Assembly: GCA_900545825.1 (NCBI GenBank)
Contig: URAS01000007.1
Location: forward strand, 70,910 to 134,909
Length of the DNA: 64,000 nucleotides
DNA from: an uncultured Actinomyces sp.
GTDB taxonomy: Bacteria; Actinomycetota; Actinomycetes; Actinomycetales; Actinomycetaceae
Direction of reading: 5' to 3'
In this document: piece by piece, positions 32,113 through 39,765 of the stretch
How positions within the stretch are numbered: position 1 is the stretch's first letter
How the letters are laid out: every line of letters begins with the position of its first letter
Translations under genes and position numbers: made by a program
Notes under the pieces: generated by a model
Told to the model about the DNA's origin: nothing
Seen by the model: only the letters and a program-made list of their open reading frames with translations
The model's database searches: none

Positions 32113-34722
32113 TTATGACCGCACGGAAAGCTGGAACCGAGCGCCCGGCGGAGTGGTTTCGTCACGTGTGACCAGAACCGTGTCGCCGTCCTCAATTGAC
32201 CCATCCAGCAACTTCTTGGCCAGCTGGTCACCCAGCTGGTTTTGGATGAGCCGCCGCAGAGGACGGGCACCGTACGCCGGGTCAAACCCAGTCAACGCCA
32301 ACCAGCGCTTAGCTGCATCATCGACGTCAAGAGTAATCCTCCGCCGCGCCAATCGGTCACTAAGGTCACCCAGTTGCAGATCGACAATTTTCTCCAACTC
32401 GTCTAGACCAAGCGGATCAAAAACGATCATCTCGTCCAGACGGTTAAGAAACTCCGGCTTGAAAACAGTCCGCACGCGGGCGAGGACTTCCTCCCTCTGC
32501 GATTGCACATTCTCCCCCGGCTCGAGCATGATGTCCGAACCAATGTTCGAGGTCAGAATAACAATCGTGTTCCGGAAATCGACCGTCCGCCCCTGGCCGT
32601 CGGTCAGGCGCCCATCATCGAGGACCTGCAAAAAAACGTTGAAAATCTCGGGGTGAGCCTTCTCAATTTCGTCCAGCAGGATGACCGAATAGGGACGCCG
32701 CCGCACGGCCTCGGTCAGCTGACCGCCCTCGTCATACCCGACATATCCCGGAGGGGCACCGATGAGGCGCGCAACCGAGTATTGGTCGTGATACTCCGAC
32801 ATGTCGATGCGCACCATGGCACGCTCGTCGTCGAAGAGGAACGCCGCGAGCTGGCGCGCCAGCTCGGTCTTGCCGACGCCCGTGGGGCCGAGGAACAGGA
32901 ACGACCCCGTCGGCCGATTCGGGTCCGACAGCCCGGCACGCGAGCGACGCACGGCGTCGGCGACCGCAGCAACCGCCTGGGTCTGGCCGATGAGGTGGGC
33001 GCCGATATGCTCCTCCATCTGGAGCAGCTTTTCCTGCTCGCCCTGGAGCATCTTGCCCGTGGGGATGCCCGTCCACGCCTCGACTACCTCGGCGATCTCG
33101 CGCGGACCCACCCGGTCGGGGATCATCGGTTCGCCCTCGGTCGCCTCGGTTTTCTCGCTGCCCTCAGCTTCGGCGATTTGGCGCAGGATCTCCGGGATCT
33201 CGCCGTTTTGCAGGCGCCCGGCCTTCTCCCATTCGCCCTCGCGCATGGCGAGGTCGAGCTCGGTGTTGAGCTCGTCGAGCTTGACGCGCAGGTCGCCGAC
33301 GCGGTTGTGGCCGGCCTTCTCGGCCTCCCACCGGGCGACGAGGGCGGTGTACGACTCCTCCTGATCGGCGATGTCGGCGCGCAGCTTTTCCAGCCGCTCG
33401 GCGCTGGCGGGGTCGTCGGCGGACGACTCCGCCAGGTAGGCCTCCTCCATCTTCGCCCGGTCGAGGTTGCGGCGGGCCTTATCGATCTCCTCCGGGGACG
33501 AGTCAAGTTCCATCCGCAGGCGGGACGCCGCCTCGTCGACCAGGTCAATCGCCTTGTCGGGCAGGTTACGGTCGGTGATGTAGCGGTCCGACAGGGTCGC
33601 GGCCGCGACCAGGGCGCCGTCCGAAATCGTCACCTTGTGGTGCGCCTCGTACTTCGGCGCGATACCACGGAGGATCGCGACGGTGTCCTCCACCGACGGC
33701 TCGCCGACGAAGACCTGCTGGAAACGGCGTTCCAACGCGGGGTCGGACTCGATGTGCTGCCGATATTCGTCCAGCGTCGTCGCGCCGACGAGGTGCAGCT
33801 CGCCGCGCGCCAGCATCGGCTTGATCATGTTGCCGGCGTCCATCGCGCCCTCGGAGCCGCCACCCGCCCCGACGACCGTGTGGAGCTCGTCGATGAACGT
33901 GATGACCTGGCCCGCGGACGACGTGATCTCGTCAAGGACGGCCTTGAGGCGCTCCTCGAATTCGCCGCGGTACTTCGCGCCCGCCACCATGCCGGCGAGG
34001 TCGAGAGCCAGGAGCTTCTTGTCGCGCAGCGACTCGGGGACGTCGCCGGCGACGATGCGCTGGGCCAGCCCCTCGACGACCGCCGTCTTGCCGACGCCAG
34101 CCTCGCCGATGAGGACGGGGTTGTTCTTCGTGCGCCGCGACAGGACCTGGACGACACGGCGGATCTCGGCGTCACGCCCGATCACGGGGTCGAGCTTGCC
34201 GTCGCGGGCGGCCTCGGTGAGGTCGCGCGAGTACTTCGCCAGCGCCTGGAACTGGTTTTCGGGATTCTCGGTCGTCACGTTCTTGCCTCCACGAAGGTTG
34301 GGAAGGGCGGCCTCGAGGGCCTTGGCGTCGGCGCCGCCCTGCTTGAGGACGGTCGCCGCGTCGCCGCCGGAGCGGGCGAGGGCGACGAGCAGGTGCTCGG
34401 TCGAAACAAAAGTATCGCCCAGCGACTGGGCGTAGGAGTCAGCCTCGCTGATCACGCGGGACAGGTCGTTGCCGATCTCGGCCTCGTGCGCCGAGGCGCC
34501 CGAGATCTGCGGCAGGCTGACGAGCGCGCGCCGAGTGGCGGCGCCGATCGCCTGGCGGTTCGCGCCCACCGCATCGAGCAGTGAGCAGGCAATGCCGTCG
34601 GTCTGCGCGAGCAGGGCCGACAGCAGATGGAACGAGGTCGTCTGCGGGTTGCGCGCCGCCTTGGCTTCGGCGAGCGCATCGGACAGCGCCTCTTGAGACT
34701 TCCTCGTGAATTGTGGTGCCAT
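32113..34722 (-). CDS. clpB: Chaperone ATPase ClpB
   Basis: An 869-residue disaggregase. It has an N-domain (residues 1-145), AAA1 with Walker A GEAGVGKTAVVEG, a long coiled-coil middle domain (about 400-525), and AAA2 with Walker A GPTGVGKTELARQ. FIDELHTVVGAGG is the AAA1 Walker B region. ClpB extracts proteins from aggregates together with DnaK/DnaJ/GrpE, encoded 5 kb away. AAGGAGGCCACC precedes the ATG. A HAIR box at 34767-34787 lies upstream, so repression by HspR is likely. Confidence 0.97.
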   Translation of the reverse strand: MAPQFTRKSQEALSDALAEAKAARNPQTTSFHLLSALLAQTDGIACSLLDAVGANRQAIGAATRRALVSLPQISGASAHEAEIGNDLSRVISEADSYAQSLGDTFVSTEHLLVALARSGGDAATVLKQGGADAKALEAALPNLRGGKNVTTENPENQFQALAKYSRDLTEAARDGKLDPVIGRDAEIRRVVQVLSRRTKNNPVLIGEAGVGKTAVVEGLAQRIVAGDVPESLRDKKLLALDLAGMVAGAKYRGEFEERLKAVLDEITSSAGQVITFIDELHTVVGAGGGSEGAMDAGNMIKPMLARGELHLVGATTLDEYRQHIESDPALERRFQQVFVGEPSVEDTVAILRGIAPKYEAHHKVTISDGALVAAATLSDRYITDRNLPDKAIDLVDEAASRLRMELDSSPEEIDKARRNLDRAKMEEAYLAESSADDPASAERLEKLRADIADQEESYTALVARWEAEKAGHNRVGDLRVKLDELNTELDLAMREGEWEKAGRLQNGEIPEILRQIAEAEGSEKTEATEGEPMIPDRVGPREIAEVVEAWTGIPTGKMLQGEQEKLLQMEEHIGAHLIGQTQAVAAVADAVRRSRAGLSDPNRPTGSFLFLGPTGVGKTELARQLAAFLFDDERAMVRIDMSEYHDQYSVARLIGAPPGYVGYDEGGQLTEAVRRRPYSVILLDEIEKAHPEIFNVFLQVLDDGRLTDGQGRTVDFRNTIVILTSNIGSDIMLEPGENVQSQREEVLARVRTVFKPEFLNRLDEMIVFDPLGLDELEKIVDLQLGDLSDRLARRRITLDVDDAAKRWLALTGFDPAYGARPLRRLIQNQLGDQLAKKLLDGSIEDGDTVLVTRDETTPPGARFQLSVRS

Positions 34723-34766
34723 GGTGGCCTCCTTCTGTCGTATCTGAACGACACAACGCCCTTAAA

Positions 34767-34787
34767 GTTGAGTCTATTCCACTCAAC
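34767..34787. promoter_or_regulatory. HAIR box (HspR operator) upstream of clpB
   Basis: GTTGAGT-N7-ACTCAAC matches the HAIR consensus CTTGAGT-N7-ACTCAAG in all but the outermost base of each arm, which change symmetrically. It is 45 nt upstream of the clpB start. The putative HspR is encoded at 37460-38008. Confidence 0.88.
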
Positions 34788-34841
34788 TTCAAATGTGGCG
34801 TGAACCACTCTCCCATCAGCCGCGATCGGCGGATACGCCAA

Positions 34842-34870
34842 GGCGGCCCCCGCCGATAGCGGAGGCCGCC
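34842..34870 (-). terminator. Stem-loop after the proline/threonine-rich lipoprotein gene
   Basis: GGCGGCC and GGCCGCC form the outer stem, with an inner CCGC/GCGG helix around CGATA. It starts 18 nt beyond the stop of the minus-strand lipoprotein gene and is followed by clpB's upstream region. Confidence 0.6.
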
Positions 34871-34887
34871 CTCGCACAGGATGCGCG

Positions 34888-35499
34888 TTAGCGAGTCACG
34901 TGGGTATCAAAGACGACGACCGCCGGGCCAGAGGGCGCCTGGCCCTTGACGTCGTACTTGATGGTGAACCAGCCGGAGCCGGCGAAGCGGTAGTCGAAGT
35001 TCACCCAGCGAACCTGGTCGTTGAGCTCGACCGTCTTGGCCTTGTCGCCCAACAGGAAGGTCACCGTGACCGGCGTCTTCGTCACGCCCGAGTCGGGCAG
35101 GCCGACCTTGCCCGTCGCGCTCTTCCAGCCGGTGAAGTCCCACGACTGCTGGCTGCTGGCGGCGCCGGCCGGCGACAGGAGGCCCTGGATCGGCTTGCCG
35201 ATGAAGTTCGTGTCGCCGAGCGTCCACGAGCCGGCAACGGGAGCGATCGTCTCGAGCGAGTCGCCCGTCGTCGCCGGGGCGGTCGGCTGGATCGGCGTGG
35301 GCTGCGTGGTCGTGGGGGTCGGCTGCGGCTTCGTCGTCGTCGGCAGCGGCGTGGGCTGCGCGGACGTCGGCTGCGCGGTCGGCTGGGTGGCGGTCGGCTG
35401 CGGGTCGACGGGCTGGCCGCCGGGGTTGTGGAAGTCGCACGAGACGGGCAGGAACGCAAGGGCACCCAACATCGGGACGAGGGCGAGGCGACGAATCAC
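34888..35499 (-). CDS. Putative secreted lipoprotein with Pro/Thr/Gln-rich stalk
   Basis: A 203-residue protein. A hydrophobic signal sequence ends in LPVSC (lipobox, Cys21), followed by about 55 residues of P/T/Q repeats (PTATQPTAQPTSAQPT) that form an extended stalk. The C-terminal domain (about residues 80-203) is beta-rich (GSWTLGDTNFIGKPIQG, GSGWFTIKYDV), with no family I recognise. GTG 35499 has AAGGAG 6 nt upstream. It is probably exposed at the cell surface; function unknown. It lies among envelope genes between clpB and the dnaK operon. Confidence 0.7.
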   Translation of the reverse strand: MIRRLALVPMLGALAFLPVSCDFHNPGGQPVDPQPTATQPTAQPTSAQPTPLPTTTKPQPTPTTTQPTPIQPTAPATTGDSLETIAPVAGSWTLGDTNFIGKPIQGLLSPAGAASSQQSWDFTGWKSATGKVGLPDSGVTKTPVTVTFLLGDKAKTVELNDQVRWVNFDYRFAGSGWFTIKYDVKGQAPSGPAVVVFDTHVTR

Positions 35500-35620
35500 A
35501 GCTACTCCTTGATGAGAAATCGCTCGACTAGATGAGATATTCCCATCTTACCTCTTGGAAAGTGCAAAAGTGAAGAGGAACCGCCCGGTCGGTTCAATCG
35601 CAGGTGGTCAGATAGCGAAC

Positions 35621-35642
35621 GGGCGGGGCCGAAGCCCCGCCC
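35621..35642 (-). terminator. GC-rich tetraloop hairpin after the membrane protein gene
   Basis: GGGCGGGGC and GCCCCGCCC form a 9-bp stem around a CGAA tetraloop, 22 nt beyond the stop of the minus-strand membrane protein. Confidence 0.65.
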
Positions 35643-35663
35643 ATCTGCGTCAACACACCCTCG

Positions 35664-36494
35664 CTAGTAGCGGCGGCCGCCAAGAACGACCTGGCGCCTC
35701 TCGGCGTTTCGCCGCGAGAGCCAGACAATTCCCCACACCATGACGCCCAGTCCGATGAGGAATGTGAGACCGGCCCACACGACGAGGTTGCGTCCGATGT
35801 CGTGAATATCGACGACCGTCACGGCCATCGACGTCGCCATCTTGTCGTCGGCCGTCTTGCACGTCACCGTGTACTTGCCCCCGTTGTCCGCCCGGAAGAC
35901 ATAGGTGGTCACCGAGTTCGAGTCAGAATTGGACTTCTGGGTCTGGACGGGCGCCACGTCGTCGCCCGCCGCGTCCTTGGCCGTGCACGTCCCATCGGAC
36001 TCGTCGGGGGACATGAGCATGGCGGCAATCATCGTGTTGTCGCCGACCTCGATCGTGTCGGGGTTCGGAGCGGCGTTCTTGCCCTCGGCCTGGCTGGCCA
36101 GCTTGTCGATGTCGAGGCCCTGAACCACCGACCACGCGCCGACGCCGACCCCGACGATCGGGGCGACGAGGAAGGCAATGAGGGCGCCGATGACGATGAG
36201 CGTGATGGGCAGCCCACGCCCCGGCAGCTTCTGGGGCGGCTGGCTGTAGGGCCCGCCCATCGGGGCGCCACCCATCGGCGAGGTGGCGTAAGGATCGACG
36301 TAGCTTTGCTGGCCGGCGCCGTACTGCTGGTGGCCTGTGGGATACCCGGGCTGGCCGGCGGGCGGCACCGACAAGCCCGGCTGATAGGGAGACCCGATCG
36401 TCGTCGGCGCGGGACCGGGCTGGGACGGGTCACGGTAGGCGCCATAGCGCGGCTGCCGGTCTCGGCCGGGTTCCGTGTTCTGGCCATCACTCAT
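35664..36494 (-). CDS. Two-helix membrane protein with Pro/Gly/Tyr-rich cytoplasmic N-terminus
   Basis: A 276-residue protein of unknown function. Residues 1-95 are rich in Pro, Gly, Gln and Tyr. A first membrane helix (ITLIVIGALIAFLVAPIVGV) is followed by an extracytoplasmic domain with two cysteines (DGTCTAKD and YTVTCKTAD) likely to form a disulfide. A second helix (VVWAGLTFLIGLGVMVWGIV) leads to a short basic C-terminus. ATG 36494 has GAGGAGAC upstream. Its N-terminus resembles that of the adjacent RDD protein (MSD-N/Q start, Pro/Gly/Tyr-rich), suggesting related membrane proteins. Confidence 0.7.
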   Translation of the reverse strand: MSDGQNTEPGRDRQPRYGAYRDPSQPGPAPTTIGSPYQPGLSVPPAGQPGYPTGHQQYGAGQQSYVDPYATSPMGGAPMGGPYSQPPQKLPGRGLPITLIVIGALIAFLVAPIVGVGVGAWSVVQGLDIDKLASQAEGKNAAPNPDTIEVGDNTMIAAMLMSPDESDGTCTAKDAAGDDVAPVQTQKSNSDSNSVTTYVFRADNGGKYTVTCKTADDKMATSMAVTVVDIHDIGRNLVVWAGLTFLIGLGVMVWGIVWLSRRNAERRQVVLGGRRY

Positions 36495-36619
36495 TAACTG
36501 CGTCTCCTCGTCGGACAATCGCTTCGCTTCTCGAGTATGTCATACGGCGCCCGGCTCGGCCCCTCAAGAATGTTCCTCGTCACACCCGCCGTATTCGGCC
36601 CGCACTGCGGACAAGAAAA

Positions 36620-36662
36620 GGTGGGGCCCCGACCGGCTTGATCAACCGATCGGGGCCCCACC
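36620..36662 (-). terminator. Intrinsic terminator of the RDD-protein gene
   Basis: A long stem (GGTGGGGCCCCGATCGG paired with CCGGTCGGGGCCCCACC) is followed on the minus strand by TTTTCTTG. It begins 25 nt beyond the stop of the RDD gene and is the clearest intrinsic terminator in the window. Confidence 0.85.
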
Positions 36663-36686
36663 GAAAGGACGGACGTCCGCCCGACG

Positions 36687-37343
36687 TTAGGCCTGGACCT
36701 GCTTGAGCGGATCCGCGCCCGACTTCGTGTCGATGACGATGAGGCCGGTCTTGCGGTCGACCCAGTGGCGTCCCCACTCGTCACGCGTGCCGAACACGAC
36801 GATGAGGTAGGGGAAGACGAGGAAGATCACGAGGAAGAACTCGATAATGCTCTTCGCCACCTGGTTCCACTTCGGGGCGCTGGCCTCGTCAAACTTCACC
36901 GTACGCACGCCGAGGAAGTACGAGCCCGGGAACCACCCGGTCGTGCAAGCGAGGATGAGGATGAGGATGCTGATGACGGACGAGATCGCGTTGTAGGCGT
37001 CGGTCGACGTGCCGTTGGCATTCCGCATCGGAACATCGAAGATCACCTGGATCAGCCCGGCAACGATCGCGAGGGCAATGCCCTGGACGACGGAGTCGAG
37101 GATACGCGCCAACACACGGCGACCCAGCGAGACGGGCTGGACGCCACGCATCGCGGCGGGACCGTTGTGATTCGGCATCGCGTCGTATCCCATCGGCGGG
37201 TAGTTCTGCGGCTGATTGGGCGCGTAGCCCTGCTGAGTCTGGCCGGGCGCGTAATACTGCGGGGGCTGGTTCGTGCCATAGTCCGCGGGACCTTGGCCCG
37301 GCTGAGGCGAGGTCGGATAGGGGTTCTGCGGGTTATCGCTCAT
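36687..37343 (-). CDS. RDD-family membrane protein
   Basis: A 218-residue protein. The N-terminal 70 residues are rich in Pro, Gln, Tyr and Gly (cytoplasmic, disordered). The RDD domain follows, beginning with SLGRRVLARILDSVVQGIAL, which contains the family's Arg and Asp residues. Three hydrophobic segments lie near residues 85-110, 125-150 and 170-195. RDD proteins have no single known function; some are transporters. ATG 37343 lacks a strong ribosome site and TTG 37361 is the alternative. It is downstream of, but separate from, the hspR gene. Confidence 0.82.
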   Translation of the reverse strand: MSDNPQNPYPTSPQPGQGPADYGTNQPPQYYAPGQTQQGYAPNQPQNYPPMGYDAMPNHNGPAAMRGVQPVSLGRRVLARILDSVVQGIALAIVAGLIQVIFDVPMRNANGTSTDAYNAISSVISILILILACTTGWFPGSYFLGVRTVKFDEASAPKWNQVAKSIIEFFLVIFLVFPYLIVVFGTRDEWGRHWVDRKTGLIVIDTKSGADPLKQVQA

Positions 37344-37459
37344 CAAGTAAACCGTTTTCAACTCGGATGCTAGAACGGTTCTACTTTATCAGCCGTGCCT
37401 TATCAGGCCTATCCCCAAAAACCGCGGCTCGCCACCGACGGGGCCCGCGGCGAACGCTA

Positions 37460-38008
37460 TCAGTCGTCGCCGCGCCACAACACCAGCGCCTGCGAACGCG
37501 CCTGATATCGGACGAGGGCGTTCGGGCGCGGCGCGGGACGTTGCCCGTGCGAGTATTCGGTCACACCGCCGGTCGGATCGGCGGCGAAACGGCGGTTCCG
37601 CAGCTCCGACAGGTGGGTGAGAACGGCGCGGAGGCCCTGGACCTCGCGAGAGAGCGCTTCATTTGCGCGCTCAAGTTCGATGATCCGCGAAATGCCGGCG
37701 AGGTTGATGCCCTCGTCGTGCGAGAGGCGGGAGATTTCGCGCAGCATGCGGATGTCGTGCGCCGAATACCGCCGGCCGCGTCCCTTCGTCCGCCGGGGCG
37801 TCACCAGGCCCAAGCGGTCGTATTGCCGCAGGGTCTGGGGATGCATACCGGCCAGCTCGGCCGCCGCCGAGATCGCATAGACCGGCGTGTCATCGTCCGG
37901 TGCAACGCGGGGCGCGCCGACCTGGGTGAGGACGTCGTCCACCACCCGGGTCGGCACACCCAGCGAACGCAACAGCCGGCGCAGTGTGCCCAGCGGTTCG
38001 TCGGTCAT
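37460..38008 (-). CDS. hspR: MerR-family heat-shock repressor HspR
   Basis: A 182-residue regulator. A MerR helix-turn-helix lies near residues 43-85 (VYAISAAAELAGMHPQTLRQ, YDRLGLVTPRRTKGRGRRYS). A coiled-coil dimerisation helix follows (GINLAGISRIIELERANEAL). HspR with DnaK as co-repressor binds HAIR boxes in actinobacteria. Three such boxes occur here, upstream of clpB and dnaK. It has an N-terminal extension of about 40 residues compared with typical HspR. It starts 3 nt after the dnaJ stop as the last gene of the operon, giving autoregulation. Confidence 0.93.
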   Translation of the reverse strand: MTDEPLGTLRRLLRSLGVPTRVVDDVLTQVGAPRVAPDDDTPVYAISAAAELAGMHPQTLRQYDRLGLVTPRRTKGRGRRYSAHDIRMLREISRLSHDEGINLAGISRIIELERANEALSREVQGLRAVLTHLSELRNRRFAADPTGGVTEYSHGQRPAPRPNALVRYQARSQALVLWRGDD

Positions 38009-38011
38009 CGC

Positions 38012-39058
38012 TTACCACCGCGCTTTGTCGGCCAGACCCGCGCGCACGTCGAGGTCGGCCGCGGCGTCGAAGGCCTCGGCGGCCTTTTTCGCCTCACGAG
38101 ACGGCTTCTTCGGCACGACGATCTTGACCTTGACGAACAGGTCGCCCGCCCGACGTTTGCCGTGGGCCTTGACGCCCTTGCCGCGCAGCCGCAGCTTCGT
38201 CCCCGAGGACGTACCGGCCGGCACCTTGATGCGGGCCGAGGTTCCGTCCGGCAGGGGCACGTCGATGCTGGCGCCGCCGACGGCCTCGCCGACCGTGATC
38301 GGCAGCTCGGCCTCGATGTCGGAGTCGCCGCGCAGCGAAAACACGGGATGCGGCGTGATGTGGACCTTCAGCAGGAGGTCGCCCGGCTCGCCGCCAGGGA
38401 CCTGGCGGCCCTTGCCGCGCAGCCGCAGCTGCTGGCCGTCGTGCATGCCCGCGGGCACGCGCACCGTCATCTCGCGGCCTTCGACCGTGAGGCGCAACGT
38501 GGCGCCCTCGACGGCCTGGCGCAGCGTCAGCTCGGTCTCCGAGCGCAGGTCGGCGCCACGCGGCGGCGTGGCCGGCTGCGACGCGAACCCGAAGGGGTTG
38601 GCACCGCCCGCCGCCTGCCCACCGGCCGCGCCGAACAGGCCCGACAACACGTCGTCGAACCCGCCAGCCCCGCCACCACCGTTCGTGGTGAAGCGCACAC
38701 GCGGATTACCGTAAGCCCCGCCGGTGCGACCGGTTCCTCCGCCAAAGACGGAGGCGAATACGTCTTCGAAGCTTCCGGGCCCCGCTGCTCCGCCGGGGCC
38801 CGCGCTGAAACGCGCACCACCGCCGGCCATCGCCCGCAAGGCGTCGTACTGCTTGCGTTGCTTCGGGTCCGAGAGGACGCCGTAGGCCTCGCCGATTTCC
38901 TTGAATTTCTCTTCCGCGGCCTTATCACCCGGGTTCTGGTCGGGGTGGTATTGGCGGGCAAGCTTACGGTAGGCCTTCTTGATCGTCTGGGCGTCGGCAG
39001 ACTTGTCGATCCCCAAGACGCGGTAGAAATCCTTCGTCATCCAATCCTGTTGGGCCAT
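38012..39058 (-). CDS. dnaJ: DnaJ-type co-chaperone without zinc finger (CbpA/DnaJ type)
   Basis: A 348-residue J-domain protein. The N-terminal J domain (residues 9-75) carries HPD in YHPDQNPGD. A Gly/Phe-rich linker follows, then two C-terminal substrate-binding beta domains (LRGKGRQVPGGEPGDLLLKV, KLRLRGKGVKAHGKRRAGDL). The CxxCxGxG zinc-finger repeats of classical DnaJ are absent, as in CbpA and many operon-linked actinobacterial DnaJ1-like proteins. It stimulates DnaK ATPase and delivers substrates. The ATG at 39058 has GGAGGTGAG upstream. It sits in the order dnaK-grpE-dnaJ-hspR. Confidence 0.93.
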   Translation of the reverse strand: MAQQDWMTKDFYRVLGIDKSADAQTIKKAYRKLARQYHPDQNPGDKAAEEKFKEIGEAYGVLSDPKQRKQYDALRAMAGGGARFSAGPGGAAGPGSFEDVFASVFGGGTGRTGGAYGNPRVRFTTNGGGGAGGFDDVLSGLFGAAGGQAAGGANPFGFASQPATPPRGADLRSETELTLRQAVEGATLRLTVEGREMTVRVPAGMHDGQQLRLRGKGRQVPGGEPGDLLLKVHITPHPVFSLRGDSDIEAELPITVGEAVGGASIDVPLPDGTSARIKVPAGTSSGTKLRLRGKGVKAHGKRRAGDLFVKVKIVVPKKPSREAKKAAEAFDAAADLDVRAGLADKARW

Positions 39059-39085
39059 TCAGCTCACCTCCTTCCTTTCCCTTCC

Positions 39086-39748
39086 CTACTCGGGGTTGTG
39101 AACCAATACTTTGGTGGGGCGCAGAACCTTATCCCCCATCCGGTATCCCGGCTGGAGGACCTGCGCGACCGTCGGAACCTCGACGTCGCTGGCGGTTTGG
39201 GCCATGAGGGCGTCGTGCAGGGCCGGGTCGAACGGGTCGCCCGCCTCGCCGTAACGCTCCAAGCCGTATCCGCTGGTCAGCGACTGTTCGAGCTTGGCGG
39301 CGATGGCCGCGAACGGGCCGGAGAGGTCGCCCGCGGCGCGGGCGGCGTCAATGTCATCGAGGACTCCCAGCAGCGACTCGACGACCTCGCGTTGGCCGTC
39401 GCTGCGATGGCTGGCGGCCTGCGTCTTCGTCCGGCGCACATAGCCGGAGTATTCACGCTGGAGGTTGTACATGTCGGCACGCGCGTGGGCGAGGTCGTCA
39501 CTCAGCTGGGCCACCTGGCCCTTGAGGTCGGCGATCGACTCGCCCGCCGGCGTCTGCTCGTCCTCGGATTCCTCCGAGGACGCCGCGTCGTCGGACGCCG
39601 CGTCGGCGTCGGCCGCCACCTGGTCCGAATCCGCCCCAGCGGGGGCGGGGACATCCGTCCCCGCCTCGTCGCTGGTGGGCGCCTGGGCGCCCTGGGGATC
39701 GGCGGTGCCCTCCTCGAAGACTCCGGATTCCTTGTCCGGGTTCTCCAT
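39086..39748 (-). CDS. grpE: Nucleotide exchange factor GrpE
   Basis: A 220-residue protein. An acidic, disordered N-terminus (about residues 1-65) is followed by a long coiled coil (IADLKGQVAQLSDDLAHARA, then YNLQREYSGYVRRTKTQA) and a beta-domain (YRMGDKVLRPTKVLVHN) that opens the DnaK nucleotide cleft. It releases ADP from DnaK. The ATG at 39748 has GGAGGCGACC upstream. It starts 17 nt after the dnaK stop. Confidence 0.95.
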   Translation of the reverse strand: MENPDKESGVFEEGTADPQGAQAPTSDEAGTDVPAPAGADSDQVAADADAASDDAASSEESEDEQTPAGESIADLKGQVAQLSDDLAHARADMYNLQREYSGYVRRTKTQAASHRSDGQREVVESLLGVLDDIDAARAAGDLSGPFAAIAAKLEQSLTSGYGLERYGEAGDPFDPALHDALMAQTASDVEVPTVAQVLQPGYRMGDKVLRPTKVLVHNPE

Positions 39749-39765
39749 GGTGGTCGCCTCCTTGC

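Noticed and set aside
32503..34584. Long open frame antisense to clpB
   Set aside because: Composition artefact of high-GC coding sequence; no motif or ribosome site, and ClpB is unambiguous.
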